NCBI RefSeq assembly: GCF_000369625.1 | Contig: NZ_KB850111.1 | Coordinates: forward strand, 128,038 to 192,037 | Source: Acinetobacter variabilis | GTDB lineage: Bacteria > Pseudomonadota > Gammaproteobacteria > Pseudomonadales > Moraxellaceae | DNA length: 64,000 nt | Direction of reading: 5' to 3' | In this document: positions 54,447 through 64,000 of the stretch, piece after piece | Position numbering within the stretch: the first letter of the stretch is position 1 | Layout: the number at the start of each line of letters is the position of its first letter | Translations under genes and position numbers: made by a program | The notes under the pieces: generated by a model | Databases searched by the model: none | Told to the model about the DNA's origin: nothing | The model's input: only the letters and a program-made list of their open reading frames with translations

Positions 54447-55589
54447 TCAAACACCCTGTTCCTGAATATTTTGAACAGTTTGAACAACTGCTTTTTCCAG
54501 ATTAATTTCTGCATTCTTTAAGGCTTCTTCCAATAAACAATCTGGTGGATTAATTCCGATAATCTGGCTAAATCCAGTCTGATACAGTGACTCAATCCCT
54601 TCACCGACCAAACCTGCAAACGCAATTACCGGTTTATTCAATTGCTGGGCGACCTGAGCCACACCAAATGGGGTTTTTCCTAAAGCGGTCTGATGATCGA
54701 TCTTGCCCTCGCCAGTAAGAACATAATCTGCATCTGCAATTTTTTCCGCTAGTCTATTTTGTTCCGTAATTAACGTTACGCCGGATTGCAGCTTTGCTCC
54801 TGCAAACGCCATCAACCCAAAACCTAACCCACCGGCTGCCCCTGCGCCGGGAAAGTTTTTAAAAGAAATATCTAAGCTTGTTTCAACCAGATCAGCAAAA
54901 TGTCTTAGATTTCGATCCAGCTGCTGTACCATTTCCGATGTTGCACCTTTCTGCGGCCCAAAGATCACTGAAGCACCATTCGGTCCACACAATGGATTAT
55001 TCACATCTGAAGCAATCAGGATTTCTGTATTGTTTAAACGAGTATCGAGTTGGGAAAAATCAATTTGATCAATCTGATCCAGATTACCACCACAGACCTG
55101 AATTGATTCTCCCGCAGTATTTAAGAATCGGGCTCCTAAAGCCTGAGCCATTCCAGCACCACCGTCATTGGTCACACTACCACCGAGCCCGATAATGATT
55201 TTCTTTACGCCAAGCTCCAGCGCCTGTTTGATCATTTCCCCTGTGCCATAAGTCGAGGTCAACATGGGATTACGTCGAGCAGCTTCGAGCAGATGAATGC
55301 CATTGGCTTTCGCCATTTCAATCACTGCGGTCTGACCAGCATCAACCAAGCCAAAGTAAGTTTCGATCGACTGACTGGCTAATGGTCCAGTGACTTGGCA
55401 CGTTACTCGTTCACCCTTTAGGCTTAAAATTAATGCATCTACAGTTCCTTCACCACCATCTGCCATTGGTAAAGTAATACAATTTGCATCAGGAAAGACC
55501 TGCAAAATACCACGCTGCATCGCCTGACAGGCCTGTTCGGCAGTCATACTTTCCTTAAATGAATCGGGAGCTAGAACAAAGATTTTCAT
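54447..55589 (-). CDS. glxK: glycerate kinase, GarK/GlxK family
   Basis: A 380-aa glycerate 2-kinase (type 1 fold), which makes 2-phosphoglycerate from glycerate in glyoxylate or glucarate breakdown. Motifs: LAPDSFKESMTAEQACQAM, LPMADGGEGTVDAL, GLGGSVTNDGGAGMAQALGA, PGAGAAGGLGFGL and DYVLTGEGKIDHQTALGKTP. No pathway partners adjoin it. GarK versus GlxK cannot be resolved. Confidence 0.92.
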   Translation of the reverse strand: MKIFVLAPDSFKESMTAEQACQAMQRGILQVFPDANCITLPMADGGEGTVDALILSLKGERVTCQVTGPLASQSIETYFGLVDAGQTAVIEMAKANGIHLLEAARRNPMLTSTYGTGEMIKQALELGVKKIIIGLGGSVTNDGGAGMAQALGARFLNTAGESIQVCGGNLDQIDQIDFSQLDTRLNNTEILIASDVNNPLCGPNGASVIFGPQKGATSEMVQQLDRNLRHFADLVETSLDISFKNFPGAGAAGGLGFGLMAFAGAKLQSGVTLITEQNRLAEKIADADYVLTGEGKIDHQTALGKTPFGVAQVAQQLNKPVIAFAGLVGEGIESLYQTGFSQIIGINPPDCLLEEALKNAEINLEKAVVQTVQNIQEQGV

Positions 55590-55670
55590 GAATATGATCG
55601 GCCGCGTTATAGGTTTTATACTAATTTGAAATGCATACCCATCTTACAGGCAAAGCTGAACATACCAATA

Positions 55671-55699
55671 AAAAAAGAGCGCTCATTGCACTCTTTTTT
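55671..55699 (-). terminator. HdeD-family gene terminator
   Basis: Imperfect hairpin AAAAAAGAG..C/GC.CTCTTTTTT beyond the stop. Confidence 0.6.
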
Positions 55700-55712
55700 A
55701 TACTGGTCTTAC

Positions 55713-56285
55713 TTAAATATCTGCGGAGCTTTTTGGAACACGATGCTTGATATAGGAAGCTAAAGTCAGATAGTTAATCCCTTGGAACAAAATATCGATT
55801 GCCAGAAAAGCACCTAGAACCCAGAACGGTGCATTCGGTGACAATAGAATCAGGATACCTGTAGCTAAAGTTAAAATCCCGGAAAATAAAGTCCAACCCC
55901 AGCCGCGAAATGCTTTAAAGATAAAAGCATTCAAGACGCGAATTATTCCCGCCACAATCAAAGCAATCGCAAGCAGATTGGTCAGTACAATCGCAGTTTT
56001 CGCTGGCGTGCTAAAAGCATAATATCCCGCAATAAAATAGATGATACCGAATAGCAGCCAGAGCCAGCGAAATGTCCCATCGAAGATTTTAATCCCGGCA
56101 ATCAGATGAACTACCCCACCTATCATCATCAGGACCCCAAACAGGAATACTACAGATAAGGTGGCAAAAGGCAGCGACGCTAACAGTACAATTCCAAATA
56201 ACACTAATAAGGCACCCAGGCCTAAATACCATTTACGGTTTTCATGCAATTGATGCCGAACCAGATCATTTCCAACAGTCTTCAT
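55713..56285 (-). CDS. HdeD-family membrane protein (DUF308)
   Basis: A 190-aa protein with six predicted spans in three pairs (for example YLGLGALLVLFGIVLLASL, VFLFGVLMMIGGVVHLIAG, LWLLFGIIYFIAGYYAF). This is the DUF308/HdeD repeat, linked to acid resistance in E. coli. No acid-stress genes adjoin. Function here is unproven. Confidence 0.85.
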   Translation of the reverse strand: MKTVGNDLVRHQLHENRKWYLGLGALLVLFGIVLLASLPFATLSVVFLFGVLMMIGGVVHLIAGIKIFDGTFRWLWLLFGIIYFIAGYYAFSTPAKTAIVLTNLLAIALIVAGIIRVLNAFIFKAFRGWGWTLFSGILTLATGILILLSPNAPFWVLGAFLAIDILFQGINYLTLASYIKHRVPKSSADI

Positions 56286-56410
56286 ATTCTTCTCAAGTAA
56301 TTGGCTATGACTTTGATTATGCTCTTAAATCATGGAGAAATTTGTTAGAAATTGACTGAGTTTATCTATAAAAATAGTAACTTATGCCGGTTTATTCAGC
56401 ACTTCGTTAA

Positions 56411-57169
56411 TTATTTTTTCCAGCCAAGTTCAATCGCCGTGATTTCATTAATCAGAGTCTGATTTAAAGATTCTGGCATTTTACTGGTGCTTTGCGATAC
56501 TGGAATGTGCCCTGCCATTAGCTCAGCTTTGGTTTGGGGAAATAAAGGCTGCTGATTGGGATTAGCATAACCGACGGGGTATATCGGCTGGCCTGTAGTG
56601 AGATCATATTTATCTGAAGCGCCAAAGGTATGCAGTAATTCATGCACCAGCACAATCTTATTCTGGTCAGACTGTCTGCTTGAAGCAAATAGATTGACTG
56701 AACCAATCCGGCCTTTTTGCAGAGCCGTTGAATGTTTTAATTGCTGGGTGTGTGCAGGATCATAATAATTTAAAAAGAGAGTAACGTTCGAGGAAGGATC
56801 TGAACCTTGCTGCTGTTGCCAGGCATAGAAACGGAATTTCAGACTCCATAAAATGGTGCCAAGTAAGGAGGCCTGCTCCGGCACTTTAGGTGGCAATTCT
56901 TTGAGTTCATGTCCCAGATTAAAATAAAAATAAGTGGGCTGTCCACGGTACTGCTGGGCCGCTTTTTCCAGATATTCTTGTGTCCCTTTTAGATCCTGAG
57001 CAGACAATTGCTGGATATATTGCTGTGTAGTCGCCAATCCATCTGCATTGATCGGATGCAACAGAACAAAGATTGGTTTGTTCCAGTCCTGATTCTGATC
57101 TCGATAAGCATTTACTGCCACCACAAATAAAATCATCAATAAAATCAGGATTCGGATTTTTTTCCACAT
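56411..57169 (-). CDS. putative membrane-anchored metallopeptidase-like protein
   Basis: A 252-aa protein with one N-terminal span (IRILILLMILFVVAVNAY) and a periplasmic domain. It has an HExxH zinc motif in VLVHELLHTFGASDKYD (about residue 178), typical of metzincin-like peptidases, with the following Asp as a possible third ligand. No known family is recognised beyond that, and the substrate is unknown. It lies 33 bp after a small membrane gene on the same strand, perhaps co-transcribed. Confidence 0.65.
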   Translation of the reverse strand: MWKKIRILILLMILFVVAVNAYRDQNQDWNKPIFVLLHPINADGLATTQQYIQQLSAQDLKGTQEYLEKAAQQYRGQPTYFYFNLGHELKELPPKVPEQASLLGTILWSLKFRFYAWQQQQGSDPSSNVTLFLNYYDPAHTQQLKHSTALQKGRIGSVNLFASSRQSDQNKIVLVHELLHTFGASDKYDLTTGQPIYPVGYANPNQQPLFPQTKAELMAGHIPVSQSTSKMPESLNQTLINEITAIELGWKK

Positions 57170-57201
57170 ATGAACATGCCAATATATAGTTTATTTAAAA
57201 G

Positions 57202-57399
57202 TTATTTTTGTTTCGTTTTTTGATCTTCAGAGCGCAGATATAAAACACAGCTCAAAGTAACCAGCGACATAATAATCACCAGAATAATCATCATTCCCCG
57301 ATCCATAGGAATACCCATTTCATTAATCTTTCCAAGCATGAAATACAGGATAGATCCTAATCCGATACTTAAGAACAGGAATTTATCTAGCCAAATCAT
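57202..57399 (-). CDS. small hypothetical membrane protein
   Basis: A 65-aa protein with two hydrophobic spans (FLFLSIGLGSILYFMLG and GMMIILVIIMSLVTLSCVLYL) and a basic tail. Not recognised. Just upstream of the metallopeptidase-like gene on the same strand. Confidence 0.6.
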   Translation of the reverse strand: MIWLDKFLFLSIGLGSILYFMLGKINEMGIPMDRGMMIILVIIMSLVTLSCVLYLRSEDQKTKQK

Positions 57400-57480
57400 G
57401 GATGATTCCTATTTTAATCTTTTATTATTTAACGCCTAGAATATCCTAGAACTGTGTTGATCAAAAATACTTAGTCATAA

Positions 57481-57507
57481 AAAAATGCCGACTTTCGTCA
57501 GCATTTT
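57481..57507 (-). terminator. topA terminator
   Basis: AAAATGC.GAC/GTC.GCATTTT hairpin just beyond the topA stop. Confidence 0.8.
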
Positions 57508-57523
57508 CTTGATGTCTTATAGC

Positions 57524-60166
57524 TTAGGCTTCAACCCATTTGCCATCCTGATAAACCAGCGACCATTTGGTTTGCTTGCCTTCCGGGGTTTCTGATCCAA
57601 TATATTGAGACTGGTTCTTACGGCTAAATTTCACTAGAGTTGGATTCCCTTCAGGATCCACATCTGGCGCCTGCAGAATAAACTGATATTTTGGATCCAG
57701 CTGATCCGCCACAGTACGCAGTTCTGCCACTTTCGGTGCGCGAGTTTCACGGACTTTCGGAAACTTGCTCGCAGCCAGGAACAGACCTGCGGCACCATCC
57801 CGCAGAACAAAGAAATCGTCATGCTTGGTTGAACGCAGGTGTTCCATCTTGATCGGATCAACGCGCGGAGGTGCAGGCTGACCATTCTTTAAGACTTTAC
57901 GGGTATTTTCACAGCTGGTGCAGGCAAAATATGGACCAAAACGGCCAGTTTTCAGCTGCATTTCACCATCACATTTGTCACATGGAATGGTTGGGCCATC
58001 ATAACCCTTAATCTTGAATTCGCCTTCTTCCAGCTCATAACCTGTACAGTCCGGGTTATTACCACAAATATGCAGTTTACGGCCGCCATCAATCACATAG
58101 CTGTCCATTGCAGTGCCACAGACTGGACAACGTTTCTTCGACATCAGATCAGCGGTTTCAGCGGCATCATCATCAGACAGTGCTGCCAGAGATTCAACCG
58201 GAGTCAGGTTCAATGTACCTTTACAACGTTCTTTCGGTGGCAGGTTATAACCTGAACAGCCCAGGAAGACACCTGTTGTGCCGGTACGGATCTGCATCGG
58301 ACGGTCACATTCTTTACAATGGACTGCTTCAACTTCTACAGGCTGATTGCGGCGCATGCCGTTTTCACCCTGAGCATTGGTTAGACGTTTCTTGAAATCA
58401 CCATAGAAGCTGTCTAACAGATCTTTCCAGTTGCGCTCACCATCTGCCACTTTATCCAGCTGACCTTCAAGGTCTGCAGTAAAGTCGTAGTTCATCAGAT
58501 TATTGAAACTTTCATCTAGACGGTCAGTAACGATCTCACCCATCTTCTCGGCAAAGAGACGACGGTTCTCCAGTTTTACGTAACCACGATCCTGAATGGT
58601 CGAGATAATGGCAGCATAAGTCGAAGGGCGACCAATACCTTTTTTCTCAAGCTCTTTGACTAAAGATGCTTCAGTAAAACGTGCCGGTGGCTTGGTAAAA
58701 TGTTGAGATGGATCTAGTTTTTCCAGCTTCAGCACTTCACCGACTTTCACTGCCGGTAACAATACATCATCATCAGATTTGTTCTGACCACGAACTTTGG
58801 TGAAACCATCAAATACTAAGGTACGACCTTTGGCTTTCAGCTCGACACCATTGGCATCGACTAAAATCGTAGAAGATAAATATTCAGCAGGTGTCATCTG
58901 ACAGGCCACAAACTGACGCCAGATCAGGTCATACAGACGCTGTGCATCACGTTCCACTCCAGCAAGACTATCGCCTTTCAGCGCGACATTAGATGGACGA
59001 ATGGCTTCGTGAGCTTCCTGCGCACCGGCTTTATTACCATAACGGTTCGGCTTGGCTGGCAGATATTTCTCGCCGTATTCAGACTCGATATGACCGCGCA
59101 CCATATTGACTGCATCATCACTCAGGAAGGTGGAGTCAGTACGCATATAGGTAATGAAACCAGCTTCATACAGGCGCTGCGCCAGCATCATGGTTTTCTT
59201 CACCGAGAAGCCTAAACGTGTGCTGGCTGCCTGCTGTAGCGTTGAAGTGATATACGGCGCGCTTGGATTGACCTTGGTCGGTTTATCTTCACGGCTAATA
59301 ACTTTATATTCGGCGTCTTTAATCAGATTTAGTAAAGCGTCAGTTTCAGCTTTATTATGCAGCTTTAAAGTCTTGCCATTTTGCTTGACCGCTTCCAGAC
59401 GAATATCATCTTTCTTGGATTTGGTATCTGCAAAAACCTGCCAGTATTCTTCAGGAATGAACTTACGAATTTCACGTTCGCGTTCCACGACCAGCTTTAC
59501 AGCGACAGACTGTACACGTCCCGCAGACAGACCACGGGCAATTTTTTCCCAGAGCAGTGGTGAAATCATGAAGCCGACGACACGGTCTAAGAAACGGCGC
59601 GCCTGCTGGGCATTGACCTTATTGGTATCTAGACGAGATGGTTGCTTAAACGCTTCCTGAATGGCATTTTTGGTAATTTCGTTAAAGACTACACGCTGGT
59701 AGCGTGAATCATCGCCGCCGATCACTTCTTTTAAGTGCCAGGCAATCGCTTCCCCTTCACGGTCCAAATCCGTTGCGAGATACACTTCATCGACTTGCGA
59801 TGCCAGTTTTTTTAGTTCAGCGACTACGCCTTCCTTGCCCGGAAGGACTTCATATTTGGCTTTCCAGTCATGTTCTGGATCGACACCCATCCGGTTAATC
59901 AACGCCTGCTGTGATTTTTCTGCTTTTTCTGCTTCAGTCAGCTTGGTTCGGGTCACCGGTTTTTTCTCTGCAGTTTTCGCAGAGCCGCCCGTCGGTAAGT
60001 CACGCACATGACCCACCGAAGATTTTACGATGTAGTTTGAACCGAGATACTTGTTGATTGTTTTCGCTTTTGCAGGCGACTCCACAATCACCAAGGCACG
60101 TTTACTTCCAGCGTCGGAAGACTTCGCCGTGCTGCTTTTTGATGTGGACCGAGGAGCGTTCGCCAT
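57524..60166 (-). CDS. topA: DNA topoisomerase I
   Basis: Type IA topoisomerase of 880 aa that relaxes negative supercoils. The N-terminal Toprim domain is [19 protein letters not shown], with the acidic residues in [14 protein letters not shown]. The active-site Tyr is in [13 protein letters not shown]-terminal zinc ribbons are visible as [18 protein letters not shown] and CDKCDGEMQ, followed by a basic tail. A ~25-residue low-complexity N-terminal extension ([17 protein letters not shown]) precedes the Toprim domain. Confidence 0.97.
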   Translation of the reverse strand: MANAPRSTSKSSTAKSSDAGSKRALVIVESPAKAKTINKYLGSNYIVKSSVGHVRDLPTGGSAKTAEKKPVTRTKLTEAEKAEKSQQALINRMGVDPEHDWKAKYEVLPGKEGVVAELKKLASQVDEVYLATDLDREGEAIAWHLKEVIGGDDSRYQRVVFNEITKNAIQEAFKQPSRLDTNKVNAQQARRFLDRVVGFMISPLLWEKIARGLSAGRVQSVAVKLVVEREREIRKFIPEEYWQVFADTKSKKDDIRLEAVKQNGKTLKLHNKAETDALLNLIKDAEYKVISREDKPTKVNPSAPYITSTLQQAASTRLGFSVKKTMMLAQRLYEAGFITYMRTDSTFLSDDAVNMVRGHIESEYGEKYLPAKPNRYGNKAGAQEAHEAIRPSNVALKGDSLAGVERDAQRLYDLIWRQFVACQMTPAEYLSSTILVDANGVELKAKGRTLVFDGFTKVRGQNKSDDDVLLPAVKVGEVLKLEKLDPSQHFTKPPARFTEASLVKELEKKGIGRPSTYAAIISTIQDRGYVKLENRRLFAEKMGEIVTDRLDESFNNLMNYDFTADLEGQLDKVADGERNWKDLLDSFYGDFKKRLTNAQGENGMRRNQPVEVEAVHCKECDRPMQIRTGTTGVFLGCSGYNLPPKERCKGTLNLTPVESLAALSDDDAAETADLMSKKRCPVCGTAMDSYVIDGGRKLHICGNNPDCTGYELEEGEFKIKGYDGPTIPCDKCDGEMQLKTGRFGPYFACTSCENTRKVLKNGQPAPPRVDPIKMEHLRSTKHDDFFVLRDGAAGLFLAASKFPKVRETRAPKVAELRTVADQLDPKYQFILQAPDVDPEGNPTLVKFSRKNQSQYIGSETPEGKQTKWSLVYQDGKWVEA

Positions 60167-60197
60167 ATTAACCGTTTAATCCTGTTTATTTCTAAAA

Positions 60198-60647
60198 TTA
60201 AAGTTCAGCCAAAGAATGTAATAGTGCCTTGATGTCATCAAGTTGTGTGGCTCTAAGATCAGATTCTTCATCCCAATAGAGTCCTACACAGTTTGCCTGC
60301 ATATCAATAGCATAAATGCCCTTTAATGCAATGGGAAAATCTTTAAATTTGTCATCCCCATGCACCAGTTCAAGTTTGTTATCAACCACGCGGGCACGCA
60401 TCAGCGGTAAACGGGCATCTGGAAGCAGCACACTATAATAGGCCACCATACTGGCACGACTTTCAGTCACCTTGGGAATATTAGTCCAGTCAGGTGCAAC
60501 CACCAGACGTGGATGTAAGCCCATCTTGCGGGCTTTATCACGCATGAGTCCTAATGCCTTTTCTCTAGGACTCACACGCAGACCAAAAATAGACCCCAGT
60601 ACGAAAACGATGATGACAACTGCCACCCAGATTCCGGTATTTTCCAT
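60198..60647 (-). CDS. hypothetical membrane-anchored protein
   Basis: A 149-aa protein with one N-terminal span (IWVAVVIIVFVLGSIFGL) and a soluble part of about 125 residues with alternating charge. No family is recognised. It lies 31 bp before topA on the same strand, so it may be co-transcribed with topA. Confidence 0.7.
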   Translation of the reverse strand: MENTGIWVAVVIIVFVLGSIFGLRVSPREKALGLMRDKARKMGLHPRLVVAPDWTNIPKVTESRASMVAYYSVLLPDARLPLMRARVVDNKLELVHGDDKFKDFPIALKGIYAIDMQANCVGLYWDEESDLRATQLDDIKALLHSLAEL

Positions 60648-60718
60648 AGTTCAACCTTTATGTTCTTATATTAGATTTGCATAAGCCCGCTATAAAAGGC
60701 AAGCACCGCTGGATAAAT

Positions 60719-61621
60719 TTAATTTCCCAGCAGCTGCGGACTATAAATAATTTCCCGTTTATTTAACTGTATTAGCTGATGTTTGATGAGTAAATTGAAT
60801 GATTCTCGGACCTCTTCCTTAGGCACGCATCGCTCTAGTAACACCTCGAAACTGGCAATAAATTTAGGCCGACGTTCTGCAACAACATTGAGATAAGGCA
60901 TCAGGCGCAGACGTAAATGACTTAATTTTCTTTCAGTCACTTCATCTTGAGTTTCGACGGTTTCGACGGTTTCGACGGTAGCTAAATGCTGTTTATAAAA
61001 TTTTTCAATTGCTGCAGTCTGATATTGAAGTTTACTAGACTGATTTTTAATAATTTTTATTCTGATTAACTCATCCACTAAAAGCTGAGCACATTTTTCT
61101 TCCACTTTTAAATTGGCTTTAAGCGAGTTAATTAAACTTTCTACTTTTGCAGGCTTAGAAAAGTTACTTCTTACTAAATTGGAGCAGTATTGAAAAATCA
61201 GTTTTTGAATGTCTATTTCTGCTTTTATTTGCTGAGCAATATTTGGATTGACTAATGGTTTAGCTGAAATAACTTTAGCCTGAAATTTGGCAATTTTAAG
61301 TAAGTCCGCCACATATTCCATAGAAAAGTCATTCGACATAATCTCGAAGCAAACTTCAGAGCTTTTATATTGGGTAGAAAGCTGTCCAGCAATAAAACAT
61401 AGGCCAAAATCAGCAGCGTCTTTACCTATTTTAGACATCTTCAGGACTTTTAGTTTTCCTGCACTGATTGCAGGTGCAAGCCTGACGACACCGTCTAGAC
61501 TAAACCCCATGGGCGTTTTGGCATAGACCAGATAAACATATTGATATTGGGCAAGATATTGAAGGAGCTCTGTTTCAGTTTTGGGTAAGTTTTCAATATC
61601 CAATAACAGTATTTTTTTCAT
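60719..61621 (-). CDS. PIN-like domain protein (paralogue B)
   Basis: A 300-aa protein. The N-terminal 125 residues form a PIN-like nuclease fold: acidic residues in ILLLDIENLPKT and GKDAADFGLCFIAGQLS. The C-terminal half holds helical segments like winged helices. A repeated VET (VETVETVETQ, residues 219-228) is encoded by a 9-bp direct repeat. It is 19 bp downstream of a paralogue and probably in one operon. RNA cleavage is possible but unproven. Confidence 0.7.
   Translation of the reverse strand: MKKILLLDIENLPKTETELLQYLAQYQYVYLVYAKTPMGFSLDGVVRLAPAISAGKLKVLKMSKIGKDAADFGLCFIAGQLSTQYKSSEVCFEIMSNDFSMEYVADLLKIAKFQAKVISAKPLVNPNIAQQIKAEIDIQKLIFQYCSNLVRSNFSKPAKVESLINSLKANLKVEEKCAQLLVDELIRIKIIKNQSSKLQYQTAAIEKFYKQHLATVETVETVETQDEVTERKLSHLRLRLMPYLNVVAERRPKFIASFEVLLERCVPKEEVRESFNLLIKHQLIQLNKREIIYSPQLLGN
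60956..60979. repeat. 9-bp direct repeat within PIN-like gene
   Basis: GGTTTCGAC occurs in tandem and encodes repeated Val-Glu-Thr in the linker of the PIN-like protein. The period is a multiple of three, so copy changes would keep the frame. Confidence 0.7.
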
Positions 61622-61640
61622 ATGCCCTCATGAGATTATT

Positions 61641-62642
61641 CTAATTTAGAAACATCTCATGACTATATAACACTTCGTGACCATTCCAATAAATATATCC
61701 TTTTTCAATCAACTCTTTAAGTAAAAGACGGACATCTGACTGTGGAAATAACTGCTCGAGTAAATCACGTAATTCATAAATATCTTTAGGCTTATTTCCC
61801 TGTAATTCGCACAGCTTGCGTGCGACTTCGAGCTGTACCGGATCAATTTTATTAAAGTTTTTGAACAGACCTTGCTGGGCAGACTGGATTGGAGATTGAG
61901 CAGGTTCAACCACAGGCTCTTCAGTATTGAGCTTCGAGACTACCTGATCCAAAGCTCGTTTTTCAGCAGGTTGGTTGTCATTGAGATCTAGTTGCACCCA
62001 CTGTTTCAAAACTTTTTTACGGAAACTGATCTGCTCGTCATAACGTTTGACTATTTTCAGATTAATCAGCATGCCAACTACATGCTGCGCTTTGCCTGGT
62101 AAAACTTGCAGAATATTGGTGACTGAATTTTTTAAGGTTTCGAGCGTGGTCGGTTTACCACTCATCTTGCCGAGCGCATCACAGTACTTTTTCACCAGCT
62201 GCAAAGCCGGTTTTGCTTTAATGGCTTCAATACTTGGCAACTGGATTTTAGGTTTATCTTGAGCCCCTGTGGATGCATCCTCTGGCAGCACCTGAATCAG
62301 GCTGCAATCAATATCCGAAGCCTGAAGCATTTTCATCAGCATTTCACTGCTATCCATGGCTGAAATCAGCTCGACATGAGTATCTGCTTCCAGCAAAGCC
62401 ATCAGCTGACCCACAATCAGGGCATATTCATATTCTTTATGCTCTGCTTCCAGGACATCCAGAATAATAATTTGTCCGCTGCTGATCCAGCTGGCCAACT
62501 CAGTCAGTTCTTCTAGAGCAAACTCGAATTTTCCGGCACAGTTAAACAGATACAAGGTCGGATAATGTTCAACGATGTCATGTAACAGTTTGGCTGTAGG
62601 AAAGTTATTTTCGAGATCAAGAAGGACAACTTTTTGGTGCAT
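61641..62642 (-). CDS. PIN-like domain protein (paralogue A)
   Basis: A 333-aa protein starting MHQKVVLLDLENNFPTAKLL. It has a PIN-like domain with acidic LLDLEN and HKEYEYALIVGQLMALLEADT, a linker, and two winged-helix-like C-terminal segments. It aligns with the next gene over its full length (similar starts, GQL and LLKELIEKGYIYWNG versus LLIKHQLIQLNK ends), so the two come from a tandem duplication. Substrate unknown. Confidence 0.7.
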   Translation of the reverse strand: MHQKVVLLDLENNFPTAKLLHDIVEHYPTLYLFNCAGKFEFALEELTELASWISSGQIIILDVLEAEHKEYEYALIVGQLMALLEADTHVELISAMDSSEMLMKMLQASDIDCSLIQVLPEDASTGAQDKPKIQLPSIEAIKAKPALQLVKKYCDALGKMSGKPTTLETLKNSVTNILQVLPGKAQHVVGMLINLKIVKRYDEQISFRKKVLKQWVQLDLNDNQPAEKRALDQVVSKLNTEEPVVEPAQSPIQSAQQGLFKNFNKIDPVQLEVARKLCELQGNKPKDIYELRDLLEQLFPQSDVRLLLKELIEKGYIYWNGHEVLYSHEMFLN

Positions 62643-62808
62643 AAGGCAAGATTAAAAACTGAGCTAGAAAAATACTATTAGAGTAGGAAGTGTGTGAAAG
62701 GTCAAATAGTTTCCACCTTCCATGACGATATTTAGATTTTAAAGATCATCTTGGACGAAGTAAAAGTGGTGACTTGGTTTAGGTTTATCGAGCTTCACCT
62801 GCTTAAAA

Positions 62809-62841
62809 GAAAGCCCTCACGACTGGAGGGCTTTCTTTTTG
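62809..62841. terminator. slyX terminator (bidirectional)
   Basis: GAAAGCCCTC/GAGGGCTTTC perfect 10-bp stem with T runs on both strands. Confidence 0.9.
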
Positions 62842-62867
62842 CTTTCTTTTTAAAAATTATTTGTAAA

Positions 62868-63113
62868 TTAATAATGCGGTGGACGGTTGGTGACCGGATC
62901 AAAAGCATCAATCCCTTCGGACAAATCTGCAGACTCAACACGTTGATATAACAACTGCATTTGTTTTTTTAAATCGGCAATTTCCAGATTCTGGCGAGTG
63001 ACCTGCTGATTCAGCTCTTCAACTAAATCATCTAAAAATGCAATTCGCACTTGCAAATCTTCAATGGGTGCGGAAAATGACGCCTGATCATTTAGATTTT
63101 GTTGTTTAGTCAT
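62868..63113 (-). CDS. slyX: SlyX family protein
   Basis: An 81-aa protein that is almost all coiled coil (IEDLQVRIAFLDDLVEELNQQV, NLEIADLKKQMQLLYQRV) and ends in the family signature NRPPHY. Function unknown. It is divergent from the ABC-F gene, with 39 bp between their starts. Confidence 0.92.
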   Translation of the reverse strand: MTKQQNLNDQASFSAPIEDLQVRIAFLDDLVEELNQQVTRQNLEIADLKKQMQLLYQRVESADLSEGIDAFDPVTNRPPHY

Positions 63114-63152
63114 TTTAAGTCCTCATTTGGGATTTCAGGAAACATTAACATT

Positions 63153-64000
63153 ATGGCCTATATTACTTTAAGGGATGTCCAACTGGCATTTGGCGGACCT
63201 GCCTTGCTCGACGGCGCCAACTTTAATTTGGAACGCGGTGAACGAGTATGTTTGATTGGCCGTAATGGTGAGGGTAAGTCTACCTTACTTAAACTGATTG
63301 AAGGAAGTTTACTCCCGGATAGTGGTGAAGTTTCGTTACAAAATGGCATCACCATTTCCATGCTGGCCCAAGACGTGCCAATGGATTCCGGCAAGGTTGC
63401 AGATATTGTTGCTGATGGCGCCGGTGAAGCTTCAGAAGTGTTGCGTGCCTATCATGAAGCCAGTGAAGCTTGCGTGCTCGGTGATATGGAAGCCTGTGAC
63501 CGCATGGGACATTTGCAGCATCAGATGGATCAGCTGGATGGCTGGGCTTTGGAAACTAAGGTTAATTCAATCCTGAGTAAAATGGGATTGGATCCGGAAG
63601 CGGATCTTGCTGATTTATCCGGTGGCCGTAAACGCCGTGTTCTGTTGGCACGTGCCCTGCTCACTCAACCTGATGTGCTGTTACTCGACGAACCAACGAA
63701 CCATCTGGATGTCGAAAGTATTGAATGGCTGGAAAAATTCCTGCTAGAACAGAATAACCTGACCTTACTGTTTATTTCGCATGACCGTGCCTTTGTGGAC
63801 AGTATTGCGACCCGTATTGTCGAGCTGGATCGTGGCATTTTGCGTAGCTATGAAGGCAATTATTCACGTTACCTCGACCTAAAAGCTCAGCAGTTGGAAG
63901 CAGAAGAAAAACAAAATGCCCTGTTCGAGAAAAAACTGGCTGAAGAAGAAGCCTGGATTCGTCAAGGTATTAAAGCGCGCCGTACCCGTAACGAAGGTCG
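63153..64000 (+). CDS. uup: ABC-F ATPase Uup, 5' part
   Basis: The first 282 codons of an ABC-F protein, cut by the window edge. The first ABC domain shows Walker A GRNGEGKSTLLKL, signature LSGGRKRRVLLARALL, Walker B VLLLDEPTNHLDVES and switch His in LFISHDRAF. The following linker starts at EGNYSRYLDLKAQQLEAEE. ABC-F proteins act on ribosomes; Uup is also linked to precise transposon excision in E. coli. Confidence 0.93.
   Translation, partial: MAYITLRDVQLAFGGPALLDGANFNLERGERVCLIGRNGEGKSTLLKLIEGSLLPDSGEVSLQNGITISMLAQDVPMDSGKVADIVADGAGEASEVLRAYHEASEACVLGDMEACDRMGHLQHQMDQLDGWALETKVNSILSKMGLDPEADLADLSGGRKRRVLLARALLTQPDVLLLDEPTNHLDVESIEWLEKFLLEQNNLTLLFISHDRAFVDSIATRIVELDRGILRSYEGNYSRYLDLKAQQLEAEEKQNALFEKKLAEEEAWIRQGIKARRTRNEG

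Noticed and set aside
59154..59660. A 168-aa plus-strand ORF within topA
   Set aside because: It lies antisense to the catalytic part of topA and shows no recognisable protein features.

Overview
The window looks like a chromosomal segment of an Acinetobacter-type gammaproteobacterium (Moraxellaceae). The evidence is the moderately AT-rich DNA and the tig-clpP-clpX, metX-metW, thyA-folA and rpmB-rpmG clusters. It also holds a piuA/piuC-type iron receptor pair and proteins that read like Acinetobacter homologues. No tRNA, rRNA or CRISPR array was seen. Species cannot be assigned from the sequence alone.

The flanks (about 1-21,670 and 39,602-64,000) are ordinary core genome. The left flank holds fumA, clpX/clpP/tig, a TonB-dependent receptor with its Fe/2-oxoglutarate dioxygenase, leuA with a structured leader, metX-metW, rdgB, lgt, a papain-like amidase and a lipocalin. 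The right flank holds folA, msrA, exbD-exbB-tonB, purU, a TetR regulator divergent from an aldehyde dehydrogenase, rpmB-rpmG, a CPA2 antiporter, a UvrD-like helicase, glycerate kinase, topA, two PIN-like paralogues, slyX and the start of uup.

The striking region is a mobile element of about 17.9 kb (21,671-39,601) that splits the native 280-codon thyA after codon 188. It has 13-bp imperfect terminal inverted repeats and shared subterminal motifs. Its left end carries three consecutive tyrosine-recombinase-fold genes plus a small HTH/coiled-coil gene. This order matches the intA-tfp-intB-srap module I recall from strand-biased circularizing integrative elements (SE/Tn6283 type) and resembles Tn554-type modules. 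The middle recombinase lacks the first catalytic arginine. The element brings its own thymidylate synthase, of the 283-aa type I recall from Vibrio, which would replace the gene it destroys.

The cargo is a three-gene set matching the Detocs anti-phage system: a sensor ATPase (dtcA), a stand-alone receiver (dtcB), and a receiver fused to a nucleoside-phosphorylase-like ATP-degrading effector (dtcC). Two insertion sequences have since damaged the element. An IS66-family IS with a perfect 8-bp duplication splits the small srap-like gene. An IS3-family IS splits dtcA; removing the IS and one GC restores one open frame of about 1,133 codons. A short hypothetical gene and a divergent XRE regulator lie near the right end. 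The window therefore records gene capture with self-complementation, defence cargo, and probable decay of both defence and mobility by IS insertion.
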